Shown in pieces: positions 6,760 to 13,675 of a stretch of DNA of 19,592 bases. How positions within the stretch are numbered: position 1 is the stretch's first letter; the number at the start of each line of letters is the position of its first letter. The translations under genes and the position numbers were made by a program. The notes below the pieces were generated by a model, which was not told the DNA's origin, did not search any database, and was given only the letters and a program-made list of their open reading frames with translations. Source of the stretch: an uncultured bacterium (GTDB taxonomy: Bacteria; Planctomycetota; UBA1135; GCA-002686595); the NCBI GenBank assembly GCA_902826945.1, contig CADEGS010000061.1:1-19592 (forward strand). The letters run 5' to 3'.

Positions 6760-8690
6760 CGCAGCGGCTCCGCGTCGATCAGGCCGACGCCCTCGCGCAC
6801 GGTCAGGCGCCGGTCGGCCTCGCCCGCGGGCAGCGTCTCGACGCGGCCGGAGGGCCACAGCAGGGTCAGCGAGCGGTAGCGCTCCGTCGCGCCCAGCCCG
6901 AAGGCGACCCACTCGCTCGAGGCGGAGAGGTAGCCGGTGGCGGTCTGCACCTCGCACAGGATCGCGCGCTCGACGCCGTCCTGGCCGGGCTCGGGCACGA
7001 GCACGAGCCGCGTGCCCTTGCCGTCCGGCGGCGTGCGCGGGTCCTCGGGCAGCGCGCCCGAGCCCGCGCGGCTCCAGCCGCCGGGCTCGCCCTCGAGCGG
7101 GCCCAGGCAGCGCACGAGCAGGCGGTGGCTCTGCGGCGCCAGGCCGTTCAGGCCCAGCCCGCACGGCGCGTCGATGCGCACGACGACGATCTCGGGCGCG
7201 CCGTCGCCGTCGAGGTCGCCGATCGCGGAGCCGCGCGAGCCGGCCGCGACGTCGAGCAGCGAGGGCGCCGGATCGATCTCGAACGGCCGCACCGCGAGCC
7301 CGCCCTCGAGGCGCTCGAGGCGGAAGAGCGAGTCGGGCTGCGCGTAGCTCGTGCCCGTGCCGGGCAGGTCGGCCTGCGGGTAGACGTGGCCGTTGGCCGT
7401 GAAGAGCTCGAGCGCGCCGTCGCCGTCGAGGTCGACCAGGTGCACGCCCCAGGAGAGCAGGCGCCGCGTGCGGTGCGCCAGGCCGGAGCTGTACGTGACG
7501 CAGCGGTAGCCGCGCGGCGCGCCCAGGTAGAGCTGCGTCGGCTCCTCGCTGAAGTTCGTCACCGCCAGGTCGGGCAGCCCGTCGCCGTCCACGTCGGCGG
7601 CGGCCGCGCCCATGCCGGCCTGCAGCTCGCCGTCCATGTCCACCGCCACGCCCGCGGTGCGCGCGCGCTCGACGAAGGCGCGCTCGCTCCCGCGCAGCTC
7701 GTTCACGAGGAGCAGGTTCGGCGAGCTGTCGCAGGCGACGTAGACGTCGGTGTCGCCGTCCATGTCCGCGTCGAAGGGCGCCACCGCGAGCGAGAAGCCG
7801 GGCTCGTGCGCGGGCAGCCACTCCGCGCTGCGGTCGCGGAAGGCGCCCGTGCCCGAGCCGGAGAGGAGCGCGTCGGGCTGCGGCCGCATGCCGCGCGGGC
7901 CGCAGTACACGGGGTGTCCTTTCCACGTGCACGGCACCTCGAGCGGCGCGCGGCCGAGCGCGCCGCGCGGCGGCGCGCGCGGGTCGAGGTCGAGGTAGCG
8001 CGCGGCGTACAGGTCCAGCGCGCCGTCGCGGTCGGCGTCGAAGAGCGCCAGGCTGGTGAACCAGTCCGGCGCGCCGGCGCCCGCGCCGGCGCGCTCGAGC
8101 CGCGCGCCGGGCCGCGCGGCGAGCCACGCGCCGAGGCCGCTCGCCGCCGCGTCGCTCGCCACCAGGCGCCCGCGCCCGTCCTGCAGCAAGACGACCAGGT
8201 CGCCGAACGCGCCCGCCACGAGATCGGTGCGCCCGTCGCCGTCGAGGTCGCCGGTCGCGAGCCCCGTCCACCAGCCGTCGAGCCCGGGCCCGCTCGTGCG
8301 CTCGAAGCGCGCGTGCCCGTCGTTCGCGTAGACCTCGAGGTCGGCGCCCGGGCCGCCGAGGAGCGCGGGCAGGTCGCGCAGGCCCTGCGCGAAGACGACG
8401 TCCTGGTCGCCGTCGCTCGACAGGTCGAGCAGCGCCACGCCGGCGCCGTTCGCCTCGAGGATCGTCTCCTTCTCGGGCGCCCCGCAGCGGTTCACGTAGA
8501 CCAGGCCGCGCGCGGCCGCCACGTCGGGCAGGCCGCGCACCGGAGCGGGGGAGGGGTGGGCCCCCGTCGGGCCGGACGCCCCGGGCGGCTCGTGCTCCTC
8601 GCCGCAGGAGCCCAGCGCGGCGGTCAGGACCAGCGCGACCGCTCGCCGGCGCGCCCCGCGCTCCCGGCGCGCTCGCTCCCTGGCCCCCAT
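6756..8690 (-). CDS. CRTAC1-family lipoprotein (FG-GAP/VCBS repeats + ASPIC/UnbV domain)
   Basis: The 644-residue product has a lipoprotein signal with lipobox LGSC (Cys29). It carries seven calcium-loop FG-GAP/VCBS-type motifs: SSDGDQD 91-97, DLDGDGRTD 148-156, DADRDGALD 218-226, DADMDGDTD 307-315, DVDGDGLPD 366-374, DLDGDGALE 420-428 and DLDGDGAPE 492-500. A cysteine pair within PCTWKGHPVYCGPRG (253-267) and the C-terminal part (about 524-622, ending LTLLWPSGRVETLP) are typical of the CRTAC1/ASPIC-UnbV family. The fold is a surface or periplasmic beta-propeller; the biochemical role is unknown. An in-frame ATG at 8705 would add five residues. I prefer 8690 because it gives the shorter signal peptide, but neither start has a clear ribosome site. 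It is coupled to the downstream TPR gene by an ATGA overlap. Confidence 0.88.
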   Translation of the reverse strand: MGARERARRERGARRRAVALVLTAALGSCGEEHEPPGASGPTGAHPSPAPVRGLPDVAAARGLVYVNRCGAPEKETILEANGAGVALLDLSSDGDQDVVFAQGLRDLPALLGGPGADLEVYANDGHARFERTSGPGLDGWWTGLATGDLDGDGRTDLVAGAFGDLVVLLQDGRGRLVASDAAASGLGAWLAARPGARLERAGAGAGAPDWFTSLALFDADRDGALDLYAARYLDLDPRAPPRGALGRAPLEVPCTWKGHPVYCGPRGMRPQPDALLSGSGTGAFRDRSAEWLPAHEPGFSLAVAPFDADMDGDTDVYVACDSSPNLLLVNELRGSERAFVERARTAGVAVDMDGELQAGMGAAAADVDGDGLPDLAVTNFSEEPTQLYLGAPRGYRCVTYSSGLAHRTRRLLSWGVHLVDLDGDGALELFTANGHVYPQADLPGTGTSYAQPDSLFRLERLEGGLAVRPFEIDPAPSLLDVAAGSRGSAIGDLDGDGAPEIVVVRIDAPCGLGLNGLAPQSHRLLVRCLGPLEGEPGGWSRAGSGALPEDPRTPPDGKGTRLVLVPEPGQDGVERAILCEVQTATGYLSASSEWVAFGLGATERYRSLTLLWPSGRVETLPAGEADRRLTVREGVGLIDAEPLR

Positions 8691-8779
8691 GCGGCTGCGC
8701 ACCATACCACCCGAGCGGCGCGGAGCCTCGCCGCGCGCAGCGCTCCGGCGCGCGCCGCGCCGCGAAGCGCATGGGCTCG

Positions 8780-8809
8780 TTGACCCCCCGCGCCAGGGGC
8801 GGGTACGCT
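8780..8809 (+). promoter_or_regulatory. Putative sigma-70 type promoter
   Basis: A -35 box TTGACC (8780-8785) and a -10 box TACGCT (8804-8809) are separated by 18 nt in the divergent spacer between the CRTAC1 gene and the SPOR-like gene. The -35 matches five of six consensus bases. The -10 keeps only the first, second and last bases. Transcription would begin near 8816, about 64 nt before ATG 8880. It would serve the SPOR-like gene and probably the small basic protein gene 36 bp beyond it. Confidence 0.4.
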
Positions 8810-8879
8810 CCTGCGTTTCCCGCGTCCACGAGGCCTCCGGGCCGGACGCGGACGAGCGCCCTCGCCCCTCTCCCGAACC

Positions 8880-9524
8880 ATGGTCGTCCCCCGCAAGAAC
8901 CTGCTCGAGGCCTTCCGCGACGCCGGCAACCGGCCGGCGCAGGAGACCGAGCCGGCGGCCGGGCCCTTCGCGCGCAGCGAGGCGCCCGCGGCGCCGCGCG
9001 CGCGCGCGCCGCGGCGCATGGCGCTGCCGGGCTGGCTGCCGTGGGCGTGCGGGGTCGGGCTCGCGTTCGTGCTCGGCCTCGCGCTCGGGCGGCGCGGCAC
9101 ATCGGTCGCCGCCGCGCCCGAGACGACGCGCGAGGAGCGCCCCGCGGCCGCGCCGGCCGAGCGCCCCGCGCCCGCCGCGGGCGAGGCGCCGCCGCTCGCG
9201 GGCGCAGCGCCCGCCGCCGCGCCCGGCGGCGTCGCGCCGCTCTACGACCAGGCCAACCGCTACACGATCGTCGTCATCACCTACGGCGCGTCGAAGCAGG
9301 ACTTCGCCTGGGCGACGCACGACCTGCTGCTCGACAAGGGCTACCCCGTGTGGCCGGTCGCGCAGCGCGGCAGCAACTACCTCGTGCTCGTCGGCGCCGC
9401 TCCGGACGCGAAAGCGCTGGAGCCGACCCTGGCCGACCTGCGGCGCCTGGCGAGCTGGGACGGCACCCCGGCGGCCTTCGCCGACGCCTACGTCGACCGC
9501 ATCGACCGCATCGTCGAGCGCTAG
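8880..9524 (+). CDS. Single-pass membrane protein with SPOR-like C-terminal domain
   Basis: The 214-residue product has a cytoplasmic-type N-terminus (1-46), one transmembrane helix (about 49-70, LPGWLPWACGVGLAFVLGLALG), an Ala/Pro-rich linker (about 75-120) and a compact C-terminal domain (about 126-190). That domain reads NRYTIVVITY, a helix, KGYPVWPV, NYLVLVGAAPDAKAL, then a helix. This beta-alpha-beta-beta-alpha order, with a VLVG strand followed by a residue-counting helix, resembles SPOR domains, which bind amidase-denuded peptidoglycan at division sites. The match is by pattern only. Topology (N-in, C-out after a linker) is as expected for SPOR proteins. ATG 8880 is the first start after the putative promoter at 8780-8809. 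It precedes the PVC small basic protein gene by 36 bp, probably in one transcript. Family assignment is moderately sure; role is inferred. Confidence 0.65.
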   Translation: MVVPRKNLLEAFRDAGNRPAQETEPAAGPFARSEAPAAPRARAPRRMALPGWLPWACGVGLAFVLGLALGRRGTSVAAAPETTREERPAAAPAERPAPAAGEAPPLAGAAPAAAPGGVAPLYDQANRYTIVVITYGASKQDFAWATHDLLLDKGYPVWPVAQRGSNYLVLVGAAPDAKALEPTLADLRRLASWDGTPAAFADAYVDRIDRIVER

Positions 9525-9560
9525 AGTCCTGACCACCCCTTCCATCGGAACCGAAGACCA

Positions 9561-9842
9561 ATGAGCATCCATTCGAGCCTGCGCGGCGTCGACACCCTCC
9601 GCGGCGAGCGCAGCGTCCTGACGCGCGTCGAGCGCGTGGCGAAGCTCGCCAAGGACAAGCGCCTGCAGGTCGAGAGCGCCTCGGCCTGGGGCCTGCCCAA
9701 GGTGCGCACCAAGTTCAAGGCGACCAGCGGCAAGAAGGCCAAGGCCGCCGACGGGGCCGCCGCCGCGCCGGCCGCGGCCGCCGCGCCCGCAGCCGGCAAG
9801 GCGCCGGCCAAGGCTCCCGCCAAGAAGGACGCCAAGAAGTAG
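9561..9842 (+). CDS. PVC-superphylum small basic protein with Lys/Ala-rich tail
   Basis: The 93-residue product begins MSIHSSLRGVDTLRGERSVL and continues with TRVERVAKLAKDKRLQ and GLPKVRTKFK (44-53). This pattern (MSIH.SL, RSVLTR.ER, GLPKVRTK at the end of the core) matches my memory of the small basic protein family restricted to planctomycetes, verrucomicrobia and chlamydiae and thought to bind nucleic acid or act with the ribosome. The core usually ends soon after the VRTK motif. Here residues 57-93 form an added tail of Ala, Pro and Lys (KKAKAADG, then PAAGKAPAKAPAKKDAKK), resembling histone H1-like or AlgP-like tails. No strong Shine-Dalgarno sequence is seen before ATG 9561. It follows the SPOR-like gene by 36 bp. 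The family call is confident; the function is not established. Confidence 0.87.
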   Translation: MSIHSSLRGVDTLRGERSVLTRVERVAKLAKDKRLQVESASAWGLPKVRTKFKATSGKKAKAADGAAAAPAAAAAPAAGKAPAKAPAKKDAKK

Positions 9843-9868
9843 GCCGGCCGCGCCCGCGCGGCGCCGGC
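9843..9868 (+). terminator. Possible GC-rich hairpin after small basic protein gene
   Basis: Directly after the TAG stop, 9843-9868 can fold as an outer 5-bp stem (GCCGG/CCGGC) stacked on an inner 5-bp stem (CCGCG/CGCGG) with a CCCG loop and a 2-nt bulge. No T-run follows. The whole 59-bp spacer before queE is nearly pure G+C, so such folding may be incidental. Confidence 0.25.
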
Positions 9869-9901
9869 TCGGCCTGCGGGCCGCGCGGCGGGCGGACCCC
9901 C

Positions 9902-10723
9902 ATGGAAGCGCTGCGCAGTCGGCCGCTCGCGAGCGGGCTCACCGCGCCCGTGATCGAGGTCTTCGCCTCGATCCAGGGCGAGGGCCGCTACGTGGGCGAG
10001 CCCCAGGTGTTCGTGCGCCTGGCCGGCTGCCCGCTGCGCTGCCGCTGGTGCGACACGCCGGGCTCGTGGGCGCTGCGCGCCGGCGCGCGCCCGCGCGTCG
10101 TCACGCCCGCGGGGACGCGGCGCGAGGAGGGGCGCGCGAGCCCGCTCGCGCTGGCGGCCTGGGTGGCGGCGGCCGATCCGTCGGGGCGCCGCGCGGTCAG
10201 CCTGACCGGCGGCGAGCCGCTCGTGTGGCCGGAGTTCGTGCTGGCCTGGCGCGCGCTGCTCTCGCCGCGCCGCCTGCACCTCGAGACCGCCGGCGCGCAC
10301 CCGCGCGCGCTCGCGCTCGTGCGCGACGCCGTGGACCACGTCAGCCTCGACCTGAAGCTGCCCGAGGACATGGACGCGCCGGTCGTGCTCGAGGGCGCGC
10401 CGGAGGACGCGGAGCCCGCGCCGACGGACGCGCGCGCGTGGCGCGCCGCGCGCCGCGCGTGCCTCGAGCTCGTGCGCGGCCGCGACGCGTGCGCCAAGCT
10501 CGTCGTCGCCGGCGGGCACGCGCCGGAGCGCTTCCTGCCGCTGCTCGACGACCTGGCCGAGGTCGCGCCGGACGTGCCGCTCGTGCTGCAGCCCGTCACG
10601 CCGGCGAACGGCGTGCGCGCGCCGGCGCCGGCGCTGCTCGAGCGCCTGGTCGACGAGGCCCTGGCGCGCGGCCTCGCGCCGCGCGTCGTGCCGCAGGTCC
10701 ACCGCCTGCTGGGCGTGCCGTGA
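9902..10723 (+). CDS. queE: 7-carboxy-7-deazaguanine synthase (QueE), radical SAM
   Basis: QueE converts 6-carboxy-tetrahydropterin to 7-carboxy-7-deazaguanine, a step toward queuosine and other 7-deazaguanine bases. The 273-residue product shows the family opening VIEVFASIQGEGRYVGEPQ (17-35), the radical SAM cluster motif C43-x3-C47-x2-C50 (CPLRCRWCDT), the SAM-binding TGGEP (102-106), LHLETAG (125-131), VSLDLKLP (147-154), KLVVAGG (199-205), LQPVTPANG (229-237) and the terminal QVHRLLGVP. It is somewhat longer than many QueE proteins. The C-terminal end overlaps the next gene, der, as GTGA. No other queuosine gene (queC, queD, queF) is in the window, so the pathway must be completed elsewhere. 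Start ATG 9902 gives the normal N-terminus, with no obvious ribosome site. Confidence 0.92.
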   Translation: MEALRSRPLASGLTAPVIEVFASIQGEGRYVGEPQVFVRLAGCPLRCRWCDTPGSWALRAGARPRVVTPAGTRREEGRASPLALAAWVAAADPSGRRAVSLTGGEPLVWPEFVLAWRALLSPRRLHLETAGAHPRALALVRDAVDHVSLDLKLPEDMDAPVVLEGAPEDAEPAPTDARAWRAARRACLELVRGRDACAKLVVAGGHAPERFLPLLDDLAEVAPDVPLVLQPVTPANGVRAPAPALLERLVDEALARGLAPRVVPQVHRLLGVP

Positions 10724-12078
10724 GCCTGCCGCGCGTGGTCATCGTCGGCCGGCCGAACGTCGGCAAGTCGACGCTCCTGAACCGGCTGTGCCACAGCCGC
10801 GTCGCGATCGTCGAGCCGACCGAGGGCGTGACGCGCGACCGCGTCAGCGTCTTCGCGCGCCTGGCGACGCCGCTCGGCGAGCGCGTGGTCGAGGCGATCG
10901 ACACCGGCGGCGTCGGCATCGTCGACCGCGACGACCTGGGGCCGCACGTCGAGCGCCAGGTCGCCGTGGCGCTCGCCTCGGCGCAGGTCGTGCTGCTCGT
11001 GGTGGACGCGCGCTCGGGGCCGACGCCGCTCGACGAGCGCGCGGCGGCGCTCGTGCGCGGGCTGGCGGCGCCCGTCCTGCTCGTGTGCAACAAGGTCGAG
11101 GCCGAGCGCGAGACCTGGGCGGTCGAGGAGTTCCGGCGCCTGGGCGTGGGCGCGGGCGAGCCGCTCGCGATCAGCGCGCAGAACGGCACCGGCATCGAGC
11201 TCCTGTGCGAGCGCATCGGCGAGCTCCTGCCGCCGCCCGCGCCCGACGAGCAGGCGCCCGTGCCCGCGCTCAAGATCGCCATCGTCGGGCGCCGCAACGC
11301 GGGCAAGTCCACGCTGCTGAACGCGCTGGCCGAGGAGGAGCGCGTGATCGTCTCCGAGGTGCCCGGCACGACGCGCGACGCGCTCGACGTCGTGATCCAC
11401 CGCGGCGGCGAGACCTTCGTCGTGATCGACACGGCCGGCGTGCGCCGCAAGAAGAGCCACGCCGACGCGATCGAGTTCTACTCCGACGCGCGCAGCCACA
11501 AGGCCATGCGCCGCGCGGACGTCGTGTTCCTGCTCTTCGACGCCACCGAGCCGCTGTCGGCGATCGAGAAGCGCCTGGCGCGCTACGCCGTCGACCACTA
11601 CAGGATCGTCGTCCTGTGCGCGAACAAGTGGGACCTGGTCGACGGGCCCGCGCCCGAGGACTTCCAGGCCTACCTGGCGCAGGAGCTGCCGGGGCTCTCG
11701 TGGGCGCCGGTCAGCTTCCTGTCGGCGAAGACCGGCTTCAACGTGGCCGAGACCTTCGACCTGGCGCTGGAGCTGCAGCGCCAGGCCACGCGGCGCGTGC
11801 CGACGGCCGAGCTGAACCGCGTGCTGGAGCGCGCGCTGGCCTCGCGCTCGCCCAGCCGCAAGGGGCACATGGTGCGCGTGCGCTACGCGACGCAGGCCGA
11901 GGTCGCGCCGCCGACCTTCGTCCTGTTCGTGAACGACAAGCGCCTGATCGGCAAGGACTGGCTGCGCTACCTCGAGAACCGGCTGCGCGAGGAGCTGGGC
12001 TTCGAGGAGGTGCCGATCCACGTCGTGCTGCGCGACAAGCACGAGCGCGCCGCGGCGCTCGAGGGGGGCGGGCGGTGA
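10720..12078 (+). CDS. der: Ribosome assembly GTPase Der (EngA)
   Basis: Der is an essential GTPase with two G domains that helps assemble the 50S subunit. The 452-residue product has G domain 1 with GRPNVGKS (10-17), VTRD (37-40), DTGG (61-64) and NKVE (124-127). G domain 2 has GRRNAGKS (190-197), GTTRD (216-220), DTAG (237-240) and NKWD (302-305). A C-terminal KH-like domain (about 350-440) ends GFEEVPIHVVLRDK. In G domain 1 the base-specificity motif reads NKVE instead of the usual NKxD, a conservative change at residue 127. GTG 10720 starts inside the queE stop codon (GTGA) and puts the P-loop at the usual distance from the N-terminus. The end overlaps the following lipoprotein gene in the same manner, so the three genes are probably one operon. 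Confidence 0.95.
   Translation: MSLPRVVIVGRPNVGKSTLLNRLCHSRVAIVEPTEGVTRDRVSVFARLATPLGERVVEAIDTGGVGIVDRDDLGPHVERQVAVALASAQVVLLVVDARSGPTPLDERAAALVRGLAAPVLLVCNKVEAERETWAVEEFRRLGVGAGEPLAISAQNGTGIELLCERIGELLPPPAPDEQAPVPALKIAIVGRRNAGKSTLLNALAEEERVIVSEVPGTTRDALDVVIHRGGETFVVIDTAGVRRKKSHADAIEFYSDARSHKAMRRADVVFLLFDATEPLSAIEKRLARYAVDHYRIVVLCANKWDLVDGPAPEDFQAYLAQELPGLSWAPVSFLSAKTGFNVAETFDLALELQRQATRRVPTAELNRVLERALASRSPSRKGHMVRVRYATQAEVAPPTFVLFVNDKRLIGKDWLRYLENRLREELGFEEVPIHVVLRDKHERAAALEGGGR
12061..12068 (+). promoter_or_regulatory. Shine-Dalgarno site inside the end of der
   Basis: GAGGGGGG lies 6 nt before GTG 12075, within the last der codons (encoding EGGGR). It supports the GTG start of the downstream lipoprotein gene and re-initiation by ribosomes leaving der. 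Confidence 0.55.
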
Positions 12079-12578
12079 TCGCGCGCCGCGCGCTCTTCTC
12101 GGCGCTGCTCGTCCTGTGCGCCTGCGCGACGGACCGCGAGCCCGAGCCCTCCTGGCAGAAGACCGACGTGCGCGCGCCCTCCGACCGCGTGCTGTGGAAG
12201 CTCGCGCTGCAGACGCTGCAGCGGCTGGACTACCCGCTCGGCGCGGGGCTCGACCCGAGCGACATGCGCGTCGAGACCGGCTGGCGCCTCGACCTGCACC
12301 CCTTCAGCCGCAAGGGCGAGCGCACGCGCGCCGTCCTGCGCATGCGCCCGAGGGAGCGCGGCCTGTGGACGGTCGAGGCGCGCGTGCAGCGCCAGACGAA
12401 CCGCGAGCTCGGGCGCCCGCTCGACCCGGCCCACGCCGACTGGAAGTGGGAGCCCGACGACCCCGAGGGCGCGCGCGTCCTCTTGCAGCACGTGCGCGCC
12501 GCGCTGGGCGTCGTGCCCGACGTGGGCGCCGCGCCGGCCGCCGGCGCCCGCTCCGCCCGGCCCGAGAACGATCGCTGA
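12075..12578 (+). CDS. Small lipoprotein of unknown function
   Basis: The 167-residue product starts at a GTG overlapping the der stop codon (GTGA). Its N-terminus (MIARRALFSALLVLCAC) is a lipoprotein signal with Cys15 or, more likely by the LCAC lipobox, Cys17. The mature part has a single compact domain of about 110 residues with regular alternation: DRVLWKLALQTLQRLDYPLG, VETGWRLDLHPFSRKGERTR, VLRMRPRERGLWTVEARVQR, then an acidic WKWEPDDPEGARVLLQHVRAAL. The strand pattern loosely recalls small envelope lipoproteins of the BamC or NlpB type, but I cannot assign a family. The final 25 residues are low-complexity. Cotranslation with der may be only operon economy. Presence of a gene is well supported by GC3 and signal; function is unknown. 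Confidence 0.75.
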   Translation: MIARRALFSALLVLCACATDREPEPSWQKTDVRAPSDRVLWKLALQTLQRLDYPLGAGLDPSDMRVETGWRLDLHPFSRKGERTRAVLRMRPRERGLWTVEARVQRQTNRELGRPLDPAHADWKWEPDDPEGARVLLQHVRAALGVVPDVGAAPAAGARSARPENDR

Positions 12579-12705
12579 CCCGATTCACGAAAGCTTTTCC
12601 GCGCGCGCCGCGGGCCGCCCTTTTCCATGCGCCGCCGATGCGCGCGGCGCGAGGGCGCGGCCGAAGAAGGCGGCTGCGCGCCCCGCCCCCGAACTCCCCC
12701 GTGCC

Positions 12706-13674
12706 ATGAGCCCCGAGCCGACCCCCTCCGCCCCGGAAGCCTTCGACCCGTCGCCGGCGGAGGGCTGGGTGACCGCGCGCCCGCCGCGGGCGCACGAGGT
12801 GCTGGCGCGCCTGGTCGGCTTCCCGCGCCTGCTCGCGGGCCACCGCGACCTGATCGCGACCAGCGTGCGGCGCGAGCTCATGGCGCGCTTCCAGGGCACC
12901 GTGCTGGGCTGGCTGTGGCCGCTCTTCCACCCGGTGTTCCTGTTCACCGTCTACTACTTCATCTTCACGAAGCTCCTGAACTTCAAGATCCCCGACCTGC
13001 CCGAGGGGCAGGAGTCGGCGATGGGGATCTACATGTTCGCCGGCATCGTCGTGTGGTCGTCGGTGTCGGAGTCCTTGACGCGCGGCTGCAGCTCGATCGT
13101 GGACAACGGCAACCTGATCAAGAAGCTGGCTTTCCCGGCCGAGGTGCTGCCGCTCAACATCACGCTCGTCTCGCAGGTCACGCTGGTCTTCGCGCTGATC
13201 GTGTTCGGGCTGGGCTGCCTGCTGACGCCGGTGTGGCCGGCGCCCGGGCCGCAGATCGCCTGGGCCGTCGTCTTGCTGCCGCTGCAGGCGCTGTTCTGCT
13301 TCGGCCTGGCGCTCCTGCTCGCCACGCTGCAGGTGTTCCTGCGCGACACGCTGCAGGTCGTCGCCGTGCTGGTCACGGTGTGGATGTTCTGGACGCCGCT
13401 CTTCTGGATCCCCGAGCTGATGGGCAGCTCGATCCGGCCCTACCTGCCCTTGCTCGAGCTGAACCCGGTCTACCACCTGGTGCAGGCCTGGCGCGGCATC
13501 CTGATGGGGGACCTGCGCGTGTTCGTGGCCAGCGCGGGGGAGGTGCAGAGCATCGTGTCGGTGGCCGCCATCCCGCGGCACCTCTCGCACTTCGGCCTGT
13601 GGGCGCTCGCCGTCTACGCGCTGGGCTACTCGTTCTTCGTGCTCTCGAAGCGGCGCTTCGCCGACGAGGTCTGA
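12706..13674 (+). CDS. ABC-2 type polysaccharide export permease (Wzm/TagG family)
   Basis: This is the membrane half of an ABC exporter for a finished glycan (O-antigen, teichoic acid or capsule-like). The 322-residue product has a hydrophilic N-terminal tail (1-40), a helix with SVRRELMARFQGTVLGW (53-69) typical of the family's amphipathic interface and first membrane segment, and about six transmembrane segments (about 66-90, 106-124, 152-176, 187-209, 216-238, 293-314). The family motifs KKLAFPAEVLPL (139-150) and ELNPVYHLVQAWRGIL (251-266) are present. It is the first gene of a tight set; the Wzt-type ATPase begins one base after its stop. The 127-bp upstream spacer probably holds the promoter, but I cannot place it. 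The ATG at 12706 lacks a clear Shine-Dalgarno. The substrate is unknown. Confidence 0.9.
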   Translation: MSPEPTPSAPEAFDPSPAEGWVTARPPRAHEVLARLVGFPRLLAGHRDLIATSVRRELMARFQGTVLGWLWPLFHPVFLFTVYYFIFTKLLNFKIPDLPEGQESAMGIYMFAGIVVWSSVSESLTRGCSSIVDNGNLIKKLAFPAEVLPLNITLVSQVTLVFALIVFGLGCLLTPVWPAPGPQIAWAVVLLPLQALFCFGLALLLATLQVFLRDTLQVVAVLVTVWMFWTPLFWIPELMGSSIRPYLPLLELNPVYHLVQAWRGILMGDLRVFVASAGEVQSIVSVAAIPRHLSHFGLWALAVYALGYSFFVLSKRRFADEV

Positions 13675-13675
13675 C

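Noticed and set aside
4231..6879. Large plus-strand open frame across the FG-GAP and TPR genes
   Set aside because: It is the antisense of two well-supported minus-strand genes, and its residues show only reversed-repeat composition.
8691..8705. ATG 8705 as the start of the CRTAC1-family gene
   Set aside because: It is in frame and possible, but it would only lengthen the already long basic region of the signal peptide by five residues and has no better ribosome site.
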